From: Verrucomicrobiaceae bacterium UBA2429
GTDB lineage: Bacteria; Verrucomicrobiota; Verrucomicrobiia; Verrucomicrobiales; Verrucomicrobiaceae
Length of the DNA: 64,000 bases
Assembly (NCBI GenBank): GCA_002343505.1
Contig: DDQZ01000014.1
Location: 1 to 64,000, forward strand
Direction: 5' to 3'
Of the stretch, positions 50,781 through 59,858 are shown in pieces (position 1 is the stretch's first letter; each line of letters begins with the position of its first letter). The position numbers and the translations under genes are program-made. Under the pieces are notes generated by a model that worked only from the letters and a program-made list of their open reading frames with translations, did no database searches and was not told where the DNA came from.

Positions 50781-51764
50781 TCACTTGAGCACGGGGCGCA
50801 GCAGCATGTTGCGGTAGTCCACGTTGGTATGGTCGCCCTGGAGGAAGATGGGGCCGGGCTTTGACTCGTCGCTGGTCAGGGCGCCTCCGGTGCAGCCGAG
50901 CACGGGCTGGTTGTCTATGATGGTGGTGCCGTTGAGGATGACGGTGAGGTGGCGGTCCACGAGGGTGATGTCGAGGGTCTGCCATTCACCGACGGGTTTT
51001 TCGGCGGCGACAGATGGCGTGATGCGGCTGTAAAGAGCGCCCATGTGGTGCGAGTCCACGGGTTTGCCAAAGCTCTCCATGACCTGCACCTCATAGATGC
51101 CGCGCAGGTAGATGCCGCTGTTGCTGGCCTCCTGGGTGCGGACTTCGAGAGTCAGATTGAAGTCTTCGAACTCTGCGCCGGTGCGCAGATTGCCAAAGTG
51201 TTTGCCGGGCTCCTTGACGACGCGGTTCATGAGCACGCCGTCCTCCACTTTCCAGCCGTTGAGGTCGGCTTCGTTGACCAGCCGCCAGCCGCTGAGATCA
51301 CTGCCGTTGAAAAGCGACACCGGCATGCCGAACTTGATTTTTGCCAGGTCTGGACGCGGCGGCAGCGCCGGGATGCGTTTGCCAGTGAACTCGCCCTGGC
51401 CGAATTCCTTGCCGTCATCCTTTGCCTTCACGGTGGCACCGGTAAGCGCGTCCCCGCTGACTTGCACGGTCAGCGTCTCGGTGACTATTTCGTTGATCTC
51501 CCCGCCGGCCTTGTTCTTGCGTTTGGCATTGGAGAGGCGTGTGACGAGCAGTTTGCCATCCTTGATCTCCGCCCCCTGAGCGGGCACGACACTGCCGCCG
51601 CCCCAGAGCACGCTGGCGGTGAGCGCTCCGTCCTTTTCCTCGACGCCGAGCCATCCGGCGCGTCCGCCGGGCAGTTCCAAAGCCCAGCGTCCGAGATACG
51701 GATTGTCCGCGGCAATGGCGGAGGAGGTGAGAAACAGCGCGGCGAGGAGATGTGTGATTTTCAT
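50781..51764 (-). CDS. DUF1080 (3-keto-disaccharide hydrolase-like) secreted protein
   Basis: The protein has 327 residues from the ATG at 51764, with a signal peptide (MKITHLLAALFLTSSAIA). The C-terminal 190 residues match DUF1080: SLFNGSDLSGWRLVNEADL, GVLMNRVVKEPGKHFGNLRT and SNSGIYLRGIYEVQVMESFG, closing with IFLQGDHTNVDYRNMLLRP. The family is a laminarin/LamG-like beta-sandwich, and some members hydrolyse 3-keto-glucosides. An N-terminal domain (YLGRWALELPGGRAGWLGVE) precedes it. It likely acts on glycosides in the periplasm. The gene is convergent with the phosphoesterase gene. Confidence 0.87.
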   Translation of the reverse strand: MKITHLLAALFLTSSAIAADNPYLGRWALELPGGRAGWLGVEEKDGALTASVLWGGGSVVPAQGAEIKDGKLLVTRLSNAKRKNKAGGEINEIVTETLTVQVSGDALTGATVKAKDDGKEFGQGEFTGKRIPALPPRPDLAKIKFGMPVSLFNGSDLSGWRLVNEADLNGWKVEDGVLMNRVVKEPGKHFGNLRTGAEFEDFNLTLEVRTQEASNSGIYLRGIYEVQVMESFGKPVDSHHMGALYSRITPSVAAEKPVGEWQTLDITLVDRHLTVILNGTTIIDNQPVLGCTGGALTSDESKPGPIFLQGDHTNVDYRNMLLRPVLK

Positions 51765-51902
51765 TTGGGTCGGCAGTTTGGCTGGCAATGCAGATGTAGC
51801 CGGAAGATCGCGGATGAAAAGAGGAGATGTCACTCACGCGCCGCATGAACAATGTTGGCGACAGCGAAGAAGTACGCCATACTGCGCGCCCATCTCCCGA
51901 AC

Positions 51903-53750
51903 ATGACCGAATCTGAAGCGACTCCCGACAACCCTGCGCAGCCTTCCGCCGCGCAGGTGGACCTCTCCCAACTGCGCATGATGCCCGCCTGGGTCGCCGG
52001 CATGAGCAGCCTTGCGAACCCGGCCAAGTATGAGGAGCGCGAGGAACGGGAAGAACGCCGCGGCCAGCGGCCCGGCGGCAGGGACCGCAGAGACGGTCCG
52101 CCACCCCGCAGAGACGGCCCGCCGCCGCGCCGTGACGGCGGCGCGGGAGGCAGGGGGGAATTCCGCCCGCGCGGCGAGCGCCGCGAGGGCCAGGGAGGAG
52201 GGCAGCGTGACAGGCGCGAAGGCCAGCGCCATCAAGGCGAGCAAGGGCATCAGCCACGCGAGCGGATGGAGCTGCCAAAGGACATCCAGGTGGTCATCGA
52301 GCCGCGCGATTCAGCCGTCGAGGCGCTGGCGGCGCACATCCGCGCCAGCGGGCACGCCTTCAGCATGTTCGATGCCGCGCGTCTCGTGCTGGCCGATGGC
52401 GAGCGCTTCCAGGCGCGCTTCATCTGCGCGCCTGAGCGCGCGCAGGGGCTGTTCCAGACTCCGGCGAACGTGGGCCTCTACCTCACTCGCGAGGAGGCTC
52501 TCTCCCATGTGCTGCGCGGCGCGGGCATCGAGCAGTATTACCGCTGCGAGGAGATCGAGTTGGAGGAGCCGAAGGGGGACTTCAAAGCGGTCGGCGTCTG
52601 CGGCATCTCCGGGGAGCTGCTTGGCCCGCCGAATCATCACAGCTTCCAGACCGCTCTCCTGCGCCTGCACCGCGAGCGTTTTTCCAACCTGCCCTTGGAG
52701 GACTACAAGCGCCGCGTGCGGACCGAGACGGGCGAGGAGGTGGTGGCGAAGTGGAAGGAGCAGCAGCGCAAGGGTCAGCGCTGGATTTACATCAAGGAAC
52801 AGTCCGGGGACGCGGAGCCCGTGGCATTTGCCGGCCGCGCCGAGATGGAGGCGCACTTCCGCCGCACGCATGGCGATGACGCCTGCGCCGAGGTGCGCGA
52901 GGCTGTCTTCACCGGCCAGCCGGACAAGACGCGCATTTCCCACGCGCTCGTTTTGCTGGCGCGCAACGCGGTGGACGCGGCGCGCAAGCATCTCTTCGAA
53001 ATGTCGCAAAAACTCGCGGGCGGTTTCGAGCGCCGGCATTTGAAACTCTTCAAGCGCAGGGCCGGGAAGCTCTTTGTCTGCCGCGTGAAGCCGAGGCCGG
53101 TGGACCCGGGTGTCGTGTTTTCCGAGCGCGTTTCGCGCATCGTGGAGATTCTCAAATCCACCCAGGGCATCGCCATCAACGACCTTGTGGAAAAACTTGC
53201 CCCCGCGAAATCCTCGGATGTGAGCATCCCCGGTGCCGCCCCGGAAAATACGGAGACTGCGCAGGACGAGCCGGTCTCAGCCGAAAACGCCGCGTCCCCC
53301 GCAGTCAGACACCAACTCACCGACGAGCAAATCTCCGTGCTCAAGGACATCCGCTGGCTGACCAACGAAGGCTACGTCATCGAATATTCCGACGGCATGG
53401 TCTTCCTCGGTGTCCAGGGCGAGCCTGCATCGGCGAAGCCGAAGACGGATAAGCCCGCACCCGAACCCAAGGCCGTGCCTGTGGCTGAGGAGCAGCCTGT
53501 GTCTGCCGCGAACGTGCTGGCTGAGAGCGCCGAAGCCGTCACACATGATGCCGCGAGTGTCACTGACGACGCGGCTGCCGGGGAGCCTGTGCCGGAGGCG
53601 ACTGCGCCAGTTGAGGAAGCGCTTGAAGAGGTCGTCACCGCAGAAGTTCCCGTCGAAGACACCGGATCATCATCCGCTACCGAGACTGTGGAGGAGGAGA
53701 CGACTGCCAGCAGCGAGGAAGCTCCGGCTTCCGTCGAAGCCAAGGACTGA
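51903..53750 (+). CDS. RGG-rich protein of unknown function
   Basis: This 615-residue protein is not a family I can name. Residues 40-115 are an Arg/Gly/Pro-rich tract with RRDGPPPRRDGPPPRRDG and RGEFRPRGERREGQGG, typical of disordered RNA-binding segments. The middle (120-430) is ordered and charged (VVIEPRDSAVEALAAHIRAS, SNLPLEDYKRRVRTETGEE, AGGFERRHLKLFKRRAGKLF). The last 150 residues are acidic Ala/Glu/Val/Pro-rich. A short winged-helix-like stretch, QLTDEQISVLKDIRWLTNEG, occurs near residue 480. It may be an RNA-binding or translation-associated protein, which is inference from the RGG tract. The start at 51903 lacks a clear Shine-Dalgarno sequence. A TTG at 51852 lies in frame upstream. 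Confidence 0.7.
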   Translation: MTESEATPDNPAQPSAAQVDLSQLRMMPAWVAGMSSLANPAKYEEREEREERRGQRPGGRDRRDGPPPRRDGPPPRRDGGAGGRGEFRPRGERREGQGGGQRDRREGQRHQGEQGHQPRERMELPKDIQVVIEPRDSAVEALAAHIRASGHAFSMFDAARLVLADGERFQARFICAPERAQGLFQTPANVGLYLTREEALSHVLRGAGIEQYYRCEEIELEEPKGDFKAVGVCGISGELLGPPNHHSFQTALLRLHRERFSNLPLEDYKRRVRTETGEEVVAKWKEQQRKGQRWIYIKEQSGDAEPVAFAGRAEMEAHFRRTHGDDACAEVREAVFTGQPDKTRISHALVLLARNAVDAARKHLFEMSQKLAGGFERRHLKLFKRRAGKLFVCRVKPRPVDPGVVFSERVSRIVEILKSTQGIAINDLVEKLAPAKSSDVSIPGAAPENTETAQDEPVSAENAASPAVRHQLTDEQISVLKDIRWLTNEGYVIEYSDGMVFLGVQGEPASAKPKTDKPAPEPKAVPVAEEQPVSAANVLAESAEAVTHDAASVTDDAAAGEPVPEATAPVEEALEEVVTAEVPVEDTGSSSATETVEEETTASSEEAPASVEAKD

Positions 53751-53814
53751 GCCTGAAAACGCGGACCAGTCAGAAGGCCGCGGATTTCCCTATTTTACGC
53801 AGCGCCCTTCCATC

Positions 53815-56364
53815 TCAGGGGATGAGGGAGCTGTCCCAAGGCCAGTAGGGGATGAGCACCCGGTTCTCGACCCAGCCGCGAAGGTTCTCGGGTCGTGAGG
53901 GAATCTCGACGTAGGTCCAGGCTCCGCGCTTTTCAAGCACGCGCACCTGACTGCCCGGTGGGAGGTCCATGACGGTGCCCGCCGTGGTCGTTGCCGCTGT
54001 GTAGGCGCGCACATCGCGCGGGGTGATGATGGAAATGTCCGCCACACGCAGGGCGCTCTGGGGACGCAGCGCGGCGAAGGCTCCGGCGGGCACAAGCAGG
54101 ATGAGGCCGAGCACGGAAACGGTGACGGGCCAAGTTTGTGTGCGGCGTCCGCTGAGCACGCGCCAAGCCAGCGGCAGCATGACGAGCCAAAGCCCGACGC
54201 TGGCCAGGACAAGCCACTCGTTGAGCGTGAGCCAGAGGCTCCATTCGGAGAGCGTGGAGCTTTCTCCGAAAGTCAAAAAACGGTGCTGCTCGTGCAGATG
54301 ACGGAGGTTTTGCCGCAGTTCGGGTGAGCGCGCGTCAATGAGGCGGGCGCGCTGATACCAGAGGGCGGCGCGCCCAGGGTCCTCCTGCCGGTAGCGGGCG
54401 TGGCCGATGAGTTCGAACAAATCCGCTCCGAGGACAGGCGGGTCTTTTTTGGTCAGACTTTCGGCGAGGTATTGAGCCTTGCTGAAATTTCCCTGCTCCA
54501 GTTCGGCGATGGCGGCCTGGTAAACAGAGTCGGGGCTTTCTTCCCCGGCGGCTTCGACGGCTGCTGCCGCGCGCATGGAGAGGATCAAAAACAACAAGAC
54601 GGCAGTCTTTGCCAGCGACGCGCGCAGGAGGCGGACGAGACTCTCAAACATGCCCGCGCGCTCAGAGCTGGTCAGGGGCGGGGCGGGAGTTGCGGCGAAG
54701 TTCCCATTCTGCCAGCGGTCGAGGATTTTTTTCAATTCGGGATCACGCACGTCATGCAGACCGTGGGCGACCTGGATGAACTGCGCCGCCTGGTGCAGAA
54801 ACCCGGAGTCGGGCAGTTGGCGCGCGGATTCCAGAGAGCGCCATGCTTTGCGTATCTCCCCGGCGCGTCCGGCTTGCAGGGCCTCTTTGCGCCGGCGAAC
54901 CCATGCGAGCACGACAGCGAAGGCGAGCATGCCGACAGGAGCGGCCTGCGCAGTCCAGAAAGCGCGGCTTTGCAGCCACAAGACGGCGGTGGGAGCCAGC
55001 CACCTGGCCTGGGGACGCGGCTGGATGACGATGTCGGTGATGTCAGGCTGGGGATCGGCGGCGGGGATGGGGAGCGGGGCGATAGCACTGGCACCCTGGG
55101 CGGATTCGGTGGCCGCAGTGACGGGCGCGGGCGTCATGGCCAGCGGGATGGGTTCGGTGCGCAGGGTGATGTATTGTCTTTTCTCGGAGTTGAAGAAGCT
55201 GATTTCGAAAGGAGGGACCTCGTCGTGAACGGCCTCGGGTATGAAGACCTGGGAGAAGCCGATTTTGCGCTCCAGAGTGGGTGTCTGGTTTTGATCCAGA
55301 TTCCCTTCGATGGAGTAGCGCTTGGCCGGGTAGGGTTTCCAGCCGCCGTTGGATTGCATCTGGGGCTCGGTGAGGGCGTCGAAGTTTCCGGAGCCGGAAA
55401 TGACGAGGTCCACGGCCACGGGGTCGCCCACGGTGAGGGTGGTGGGTGTGGCGGTGGCGCTGAGTGTGAAGTCGCCCACGGCGCCGCTGAAGTTGGCGGG
55501 CCGCCCTTCTTCGGGCAGGGGCAGGACTTTGAGGGTGACGGTCTGGCTTTTGACGGTGAGCTTGCGCGGCTCGGTCTGGACGTTGAAGAAGGGCTGGGGG
55601 AAGCCGGGCGGGAAAATGTTCTGACGGGCGCCGCGCTCGACGGGCACCTCGACGAGCACTTCCATGGAGGCGGGGCCGATTTTCAAATCACCGGTGCGCA
55701 GGGACGAGAGGGTGCTGCGGAAAGTCAGCACATAGTAGCCGACACCGTTGATGGAAGTCATGGTCTGATCGCTCTGCTGGGGGAAGCGGGCGATGGCGAA
55801 GTCGCTCTTTTCAATTTCGACAAGGCCGAGCCTGCGGAGCTGGGTCTGGCGCGGCATATAGAGGGAGCAGTTGAGCTGCATGACCTCGCCTTGATAGATT
55901 TCTTTGCGGCCGGGCTCGATTTGCAGGATCGGCTCCAACTCATCATGCGCTCCACCAGCACCCGGAGGCGGACCTCCCTGCTCGACGATGAGCTTGACCT
56001 CGTTGGTGGACACGGTCTGGCCGTTGACCACAAGATCCTGCGATGGGATGACGAACTCGCCGGGCTCGACGGGCATGACGCCCCAGCTCAGGCGGATGGA
56101 GGAGGACTGGCGGCCGTTGACGATGCTGAACTGCTGCGAGGTGGAGGCAACGGAGGTCTGCTGAATTTGCAGCGGCAGGCGGAGCTGGTTGTTGAAGGAA
56201 TTGATCTGCCCGTCCTGCACCGCGATGATAAACGTGGTGATCTGGTTCGGCTTCACGATGGCCGGCTCCACATAAGCGCGCACCTGCTGGGCGCGGGCGC
56301 CGGACGCGGCGGCGGCAATGAGGAGAAGGAGAAAAAATCGAAGTCTGCCTGTCATGATGGTCAC
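53815..56364 (-). CDS. batD: BatD fused to a BatE-like TPR/SH3 region
   Basis: The protein is 849 residues with a signal peptide ending ASGARAQ. Residues 25-500 match BatD (oxygen-tolerance protein): VRAYVEPAIVKPNQITTFII, FSIVNGRQSSSIRLSWGVMP and VGDFTLSATATPTTLTVGDP. A membrane helix lies near 485. The C-terminal part, after a second hydrophobic stretch, has TPR-like repeats (VYQAAIAELEQGNFSKAQYL, FELIGHARYRQEDPGRAALW) and an SH3-like end (VMDLPPGSQVRVLEKRGAWTYVEI). That TPR-SH3 layout is BatE, so BatD and BatE appear fused. The start GTG at 56364 overlaps the previous stop; the ATG at 56355 is an alternative. Last gene of the operon. Confidence 0.85.
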   Translation of the reverse strand: MTIMTGRLRFFLLLLIAAAASGARAQQVRAYVEPAIVKPNQITTFIIAVQDGQINSFNNQLRLPLQIQQTSVASTSQQFSIVNGRQSSSIRLSWGVMPVEPGEFVIPSQDLVVNGQTVSTNEVKLIVEQGGPPPGAGGAHDELEPILQIEPGRKEIYQGEVMQLNCSLYMPRQTQLRRLGLVEIEKSDFAIARFPQQSDQTMTSINGVGYYVLTFRSTLSSLRTGDLKIGPASMEVLVEVPVERGARQNIFPPGFPQPFFNVQTEPRKLTVKSQTVTLKVLPLPEEGRPANFSGAVGDFTLSATATPTTLTVGDPVAVDLVISGSGNFDALTEPQMQSNGGWKPYPAKRYSIEGNLDQNQTPTLERKIGFSQVFIPEAVHDEVPPFEISFFNSEKRQYITLRTEPIPLAMTPAPVTAATESAQGASAIAPLPIPAADPQPDITDIVIQPRPQARWLAPTAVLWLQSRAFWTAQAAPVGMLAFAVVLAWVRRRKEALQAGRAGEIRKAWRSLESARQLPDSGFLHQAAQFIQVAHGLHDVRDPELKKILDRWQNGNFAATPAPPLTSSERAGMFESLVRLLRASLAKTAVLLFLILSMRAAAAVEAAGEESPDSVYQAAIAELEQGNFSKAQYLAESLTKKDPPVLGADLFELIGHARYRQEDPGRAALWYQRARLIDARSPELRQNLRHLHEQHRFLTFGESSTLSEWSLWLTLNEWLVLASVGLWLVMLPLAWRVLSGRRTQTWPVTVSVLGLILLVPAGAFAALRPQSALRVADISIITPRDVRAYTAATTTAGTVMDLPPGSQVRVLEKRGAWTYVEIPSRPENLRGWVENRVLIPYWPWDSSLIP

Positions 56365-58301
56365 CAGTCTTTTCCGTTCACCGCAGGATCACGCGGGCGC
56401 ACGATCTGCGCTTTCTTTTGGTCGTCGGCATAGGTGCGGAGGAAGGCTCGGGCCTCGTTGCGGCTGAAGCCGGTGGCCTCGTCCTCGCCCTCCTCGCCAG
56501 CCTCGGCCTGTTGTTGCTCCTCCCCTTCGTCGCCCTCCTCGCCTTTGTTGGCGGCCTGGATCTGGCCTTCGGGCAGTTCCTCATCCTCGCCTTCGCCGTC
56601 TTTTTTGCCGAGGCTTTCCTTGCGGCTGCGGTCCTTGCCTTTGGCGTCTTTTTCACCGTCCTGGCCGGACTCGCCGTCCTCTTCGTCACCTTCCTCGCCC
56701 TCTTCCCCCTCCTCGCCTTTTTCACCTTTCTGCTTGTCGCCCTTTTTGCCTTTCTGGCCTTGCTGCTCCTGCTGGGCGATCTGCTGCTGAAGCTCGTCGA
56801 GGCGTTTTTTCACGAACTCGCGGTTCTCGCGCATGGCTTCGTCCTCCGGGTTTTTTTCCAGGGCGGCGTCGAAGTGGCGGACGGAGTCGCGCCAGGCGCG
56901 CAGGGTGAACTTGGGCTGCTTGGCGAGGGCGCGGTCTCCCTGTTCATAAAGGCTGTGCGCCAGGCCCTGGTGGGCGCGCTCCTGGACCTTGGGTTCGGTG
57001 TTTTCCAAGGCGGTGCTGAAGCCGGCCACGGCGCGGTCGTAATCCTTGAGCTGGTGCGCAGAGTAACCGAGGGCCTGGGCGTAGCCGGGGCGGAGATTTT
57101 CGGGGAGCTTCTCGCGCAGGCTGCGGTCGAGGAGTTTGGCGGCGTTTTCGTGGTCGCCCTTTTCAAAGGCGGCGCGCGCTTTGGCGACGGGGTCGTCTTT
57201 TTTCCCGAACAGCGCGGCCCAGAAGGTGCTGTCCGCCGCCTGCGCGGGCGGGCTGATGAGAAAGGCCACCGCGGCCAGAGCCGGGATGGCGGGCAGGCGG
57301 CGCGGGGGTGAGGGGCGGATGAACCAGGCGATCATAAGAAGGGCAACTCCTATAGACAGAGGCCAGTAGAAACGTTCGATGGGCTTCACAATTTCCCGCG
57401 CTTCATTGGCCTGGGCCTGGAGGGCGGAAAGCAGCTCGCGGACCACCGAGGCGGCAAGAGGCTGGGAGCCGAGCTTCAGATAGCGTCCGCGGGTGAGGCG
57501 TGCGATCTCGACCAGGGATGCCTCCTCCAGCCGTGAACGCACGACATTGCCCTGACGGTCGCGCACAAACTCGCCCTGGCGGTCGGGATCGGGATCGGGA
57601 ATGAGGGCGCCGCTTTCGGTGCCGACGCCGACGGTGAGCACGAGGATGTTTTTCTTCGCGGCCTGCTCGGCGTAGCCGCGGATTTCGGCGTCGGGCTCGC
57701 CGCCGTCGCTGAAGAGGATGAGACCGTGGTTGCGGGCGGGGTTTTTATCGAAGGTCTCTATCGCCAGCTTCAGCGCGCGGCCGATCTCGCTGCCGCCGCG
57801 CGGCACGGAGGTGAAGTCGAGCGAGTCAATGGCTTCCAGGATGGCCTCGTGGTCGGTGGTGAGCGGGGCCTGGAGGTAGGCATGGCCGGAAAAGGCGATG
57901 AGGCCGACGCGGTCGGTTTTGAGCGCGCCCATGAGGTCCTGCGCGGCGAGCTTGGCGCGGGTGAGGCGGTCCGGTGTGATGTCGTTCGCCAGCATGGAGC
58001 GCGAGGTGTCCATGGCCAGGATGACATTGCGCCCGGACTCGATCTGCACCTGCCGGTCCTCCCCCCAGCGCGGCCGCGCGAGGGCGAAGATGAAGCAGCC
58101 GAGGGCGAGAATCTGGAGGGTGAAAATGAGGCCCGCCCGCCAGCGCGAGACACCGACGACAAGATCCTCGCGCAGGCGCGGCGCGGTCATCCGGCCCACT
58201 ACCCGGCCCGCCTTCCAGCCGGTCCAGAGACGCAGCAGTGCCAGGGCGGGCAGGGTGAGCAGCCACCAGAGCAGTTTGGGGTCTTCAAAGGTGAGGTTCA
58301 T
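56361..58301 (-). CDS. batB: BatB VWA protein fused to a BatC-like TPR region
   Basis: This 646-residue protein starts with a membrane helix region (LLWWLLTLPALALLRLW). A von Willebrand factor A domain follows with the MIDAS motif AMDTSRSMLAND, a VGLIAFSGHAYLQAPLTTDH block and LFSDGGEPDAEI. Membrane helices follow at about 330-350. The C-terminal part contains TPR repeats (RAAFEKGDHENAAKLLDRSL, ALGYSAHQLKDYDRAVAGFS) and a long Glu/Lys/Gly-rich tail. VWA plus TPR corresponds to BatB plus BatC joined. It probably recruits partners at the membrane under the MoxR ATPase. The start was taken at 58301. It overlaps batD by 4 bp and follows batA by 4 bp. Confidence 0.87.
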   Translation of the reverse strand: MNLTFEDPKLLWWLLTLPALALLRLWTGWKAGRVVGRMTAPRLREDLVVGVSRWRAGLIFTLQILALGCFIFALARPRWGEDRQVQIESGRNVILAMDTSRSMLANDITPDRLTRAKLAAQDLMGALKTDRVGLIAFSGHAYLQAPLTTDHEAILEAIDSLDFTSVPRGGSEIGRALKLAIETFDKNPARNHGLILFSDGGEPDAEIRGYAEQAAKKNILVLTVGVGTESGALIPDPDPDRQGEFVRDRQGNVVRSRLEEASLVEIARLTRGRYLKLGSQPLAASVVRELLSALQAQANEAREIVKPIERFYWPLSIGVALLMIAWFIRPSPPRRLPAIPALAAVAFLISPPAQAADSTFWAALFGKKDDPVAKARAAFEKGDHENAAKLLDRSLREKLPENLRPGYAQALGYSAHQLKDYDRAVAGFSTALENTEPKVQERAHQGLAHSLYEQGDRALAKQPKFTLRAWRDSVRHFDAALEKNPEDEAMRENREFVKKRLDELQQQIAQQEQQGQKGKKGDKQKGEKGEEGEEGEEGDEEDGESGQDGEKDAKGKDRSRKESLGKKDGEGEDEELPEGQIQAANKGEEGDEGEEQQQAEAGEEGEDEATGFSRNEARAFLRTYADDQKKAQIVRPRDPAVNGKDW

Positions 58302-58305
58302 CGTG

Positions 58306-59331
58306 TCAGGTGGCCACGGCGACCGGGGCGGCATTCAACAGGGTGAGGCGCAGCAGCAGAGCCAGGGCGAGCAGCGCGGCGGCCGCGAGCAGGGGATAAA
58401 AGAAACGCTCCTGGGTCTCGATGATGCTGCGCTTTTTGATCTCGGTCTTTTCGAGCTGGTCAATGGTGCTGAAGATGTCCTGGAGGGCGTTGAGGTCCTG
58501 GGCCATGTAAAACTGGCCGCTGCCAATGCGCGCCACTTCCATGAGCGTGCCCTCGTCGAACTCCTGCCTGCCGCTGGTGATGACGCGCCCGTTGGGCAGA
58601 GGGATCATGTGAACGCCGGGTGTGCCGATGGCAATGGTGTAGATTTTCTGGCCGAGCGTGGCCGAGAGCTTGGCGGCGTCCTGCGGGCTGAGTTTGCCGC
58701 TGTTGTTAGCGCCGTCGGTGAGCAGGATGATGACCTTGCTGGGGTTGTTCTCACGGTCCAGGCGGCGCGCGGCGGCGGCGATGCCGGAGCCGATGGCGGT
58801 GCCGTCCTCCATGATGCCGGTCTGCACGCGCTCCAGGTTCGCCTCCAGCCACTCGCGATCCAGTGTCATGGGACAGGGGTAATACGGCGCGCCGGCGAAG
58901 GCGACGATGCCGACGCGGTCGCTGGTGCGGCCGCGGATGAAGTCGCGCATCACACGCTTGGCGGCGATGAGGCGGTTCACCGGGCGGCCGTCAATGTAGA
59001 AGTCCTCAATGAGCATGGACAGCGAGACATCCACCGTGAGGCAGATGGCGATGCCCTCGGATTTCTCCTCATCATGCGAGATCACTTTTTGCGGCCGGGC
59101 CAGCGCGATGATGGCCGAGGCCAGGCTCAGCAGCACCAGGCCGAAGGTGAGTCCACCGTGCCGCGCCTTGGCCTTGAAGCCCATCTCCCGCAGCAGGAAG
59201 GCTGTGGGGAAAACCACCGCAGGCGCGCGCCCGATGCGTCCGCGCCACCAGGCCAGGACGGGCAGCAAAGCCAGCGCCCAGAGCCAGAGCGGGCTTGCCC
59301 AGATGTGGTCATGGATGAATGGAATGCTCAT
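58306..59331 (-). CDS. batA: BatA VWA-domain membrane protein
   Basis: The protein is 341 residues: an N-terminal membrane segment (PLWLWALALLPVLAWW), a second hydrophobic stretch, then a VWA domain with MIDAS motif LTVDVSLSMLIEDF, GIVAFAGAPYYPCPMTLDRE and IILLTDGANNSGKLSPQDA. It ends with a C-terminal membrane helix (LLAAAALLALALLLRLTLL). This is the standard BatA layout. It probably acts as a membrane scaffold with BatB. It overlaps the DUF4381 gene by 4 bp and is separated from batB by four bases, so the operon is tightly coupled. Confidence 0.92.
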   Translation of the reverse strand: MSIPFIHDHIWASPLWLWALALLPVLAWWRGRIGRAPAVVFPTAFLLREMGFKAKARHGGLTFGLVLLSLASAIIALARPQKVISHDEEKSEGIAICLTVDVSLSMLIEDFYIDGRPVNRLIAAKRVMRDFIRGRTSDRVGIVAFAGAPYYPCPMTLDREWLEANLERVQTGIMEDGTAIGSGIAAAARRLDRENNPSKVIILLTDGANNSGKLSPQDAAKLSATLGQKIYTIAIGTPGVHMIPLPNGRVITSGRQEFDEGTLMEVARIGSGQFYMAQDLNALQDIFSTIDQLEKTEIKKRSIIETQERFFYPLLAAAALLALALLLRLTLLNAAPVAVAT

Positions 59332-59858
59332 GGCCGGTCCTCCTCCAGATACGCCAGGGCTTGCTCGACGAGTTTCACCGCTTCATCCGCCGTGGCGGGC
59401 ACCGGGGCGAAGGAGAGCCTGTCCCACCAATCCGCCAGTGCCGAGTAGCGGCGCAGGCGCTGGGAGGTGGCGGGAATGGAGGCATCCTGGAAAAGCTCCT
59501 TCGTCGTGCGGAAGGGCGCCGGGATGTGATAGCGCTCCCAAAAATACGTCCGCAGCACGGCGGAGACCTGGGCGGAGGTGTCCCCCGGCTTTTGACCCGG
59601 AGCGCGGGCCAGAATCTCGCGCAGGGCGCGCAGGGCGTTGTGAAAAGGCCGCTTCGGCTCGACAGGAATGCCGCGCGCCGGGCGCATGAGCAGCCAGATG
59701 ACGAGGGCCAGCATCACCAGCACAAGCAGCGCGCCAGCGATGTAAAGCCAGGCGGGATAACCCGGCGGCGGCAGTTCCACCGGCGGCAGGTCCGGGTGGG
59801 GCAGGGGTTGCAGGGGCGGGCCTTTGGGCTGCGCTTGCTGGGCCAGGAAAATCCACAT
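59328..59858 (-). CDS. DUF4381-like membrane protein of the bat operon
   Basis: The protein has 176 residues. A Pro-rich N-terminus leads to one membrane helix (YIAGALLVLVMLALVIWLL). A cytoplasmic domain follows with LREILARAPGQKPGDTSAQV, VLRTYFWERYHIPAPFRTTK and LEEDRP, as in DUF4381 proteins that sit between DUF58 and BatA genes. Its exact role is unknown. The ATG at 59858 shares its A with the DUF58 stop (TGATG); a GTG at 59861 would give a 4-bp overlap. It overlaps batA by 4 bp at the other end. Confidence 0.82.
   Translation of the reverse strand: MWIFLAQQAQPKGPPLQPLPHPDLPPVELPPPGYPAWLYIAGALLVLVMLALVIWLLMRPARGIPVEPKRPFHNALRALREILARAPGQKPGDTSAQVSAVLRTYFWERYHIPAPFRTTKELFQDASIPATSQRLRRYSALADWWDRLSFAPVPATADEAVKLVEQALAYLEEDRP

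Noticed and set aside
54400..56433. A 677-codon open frame on the plus strand
   Set aside because: Antisense to batD; no protein-like features.
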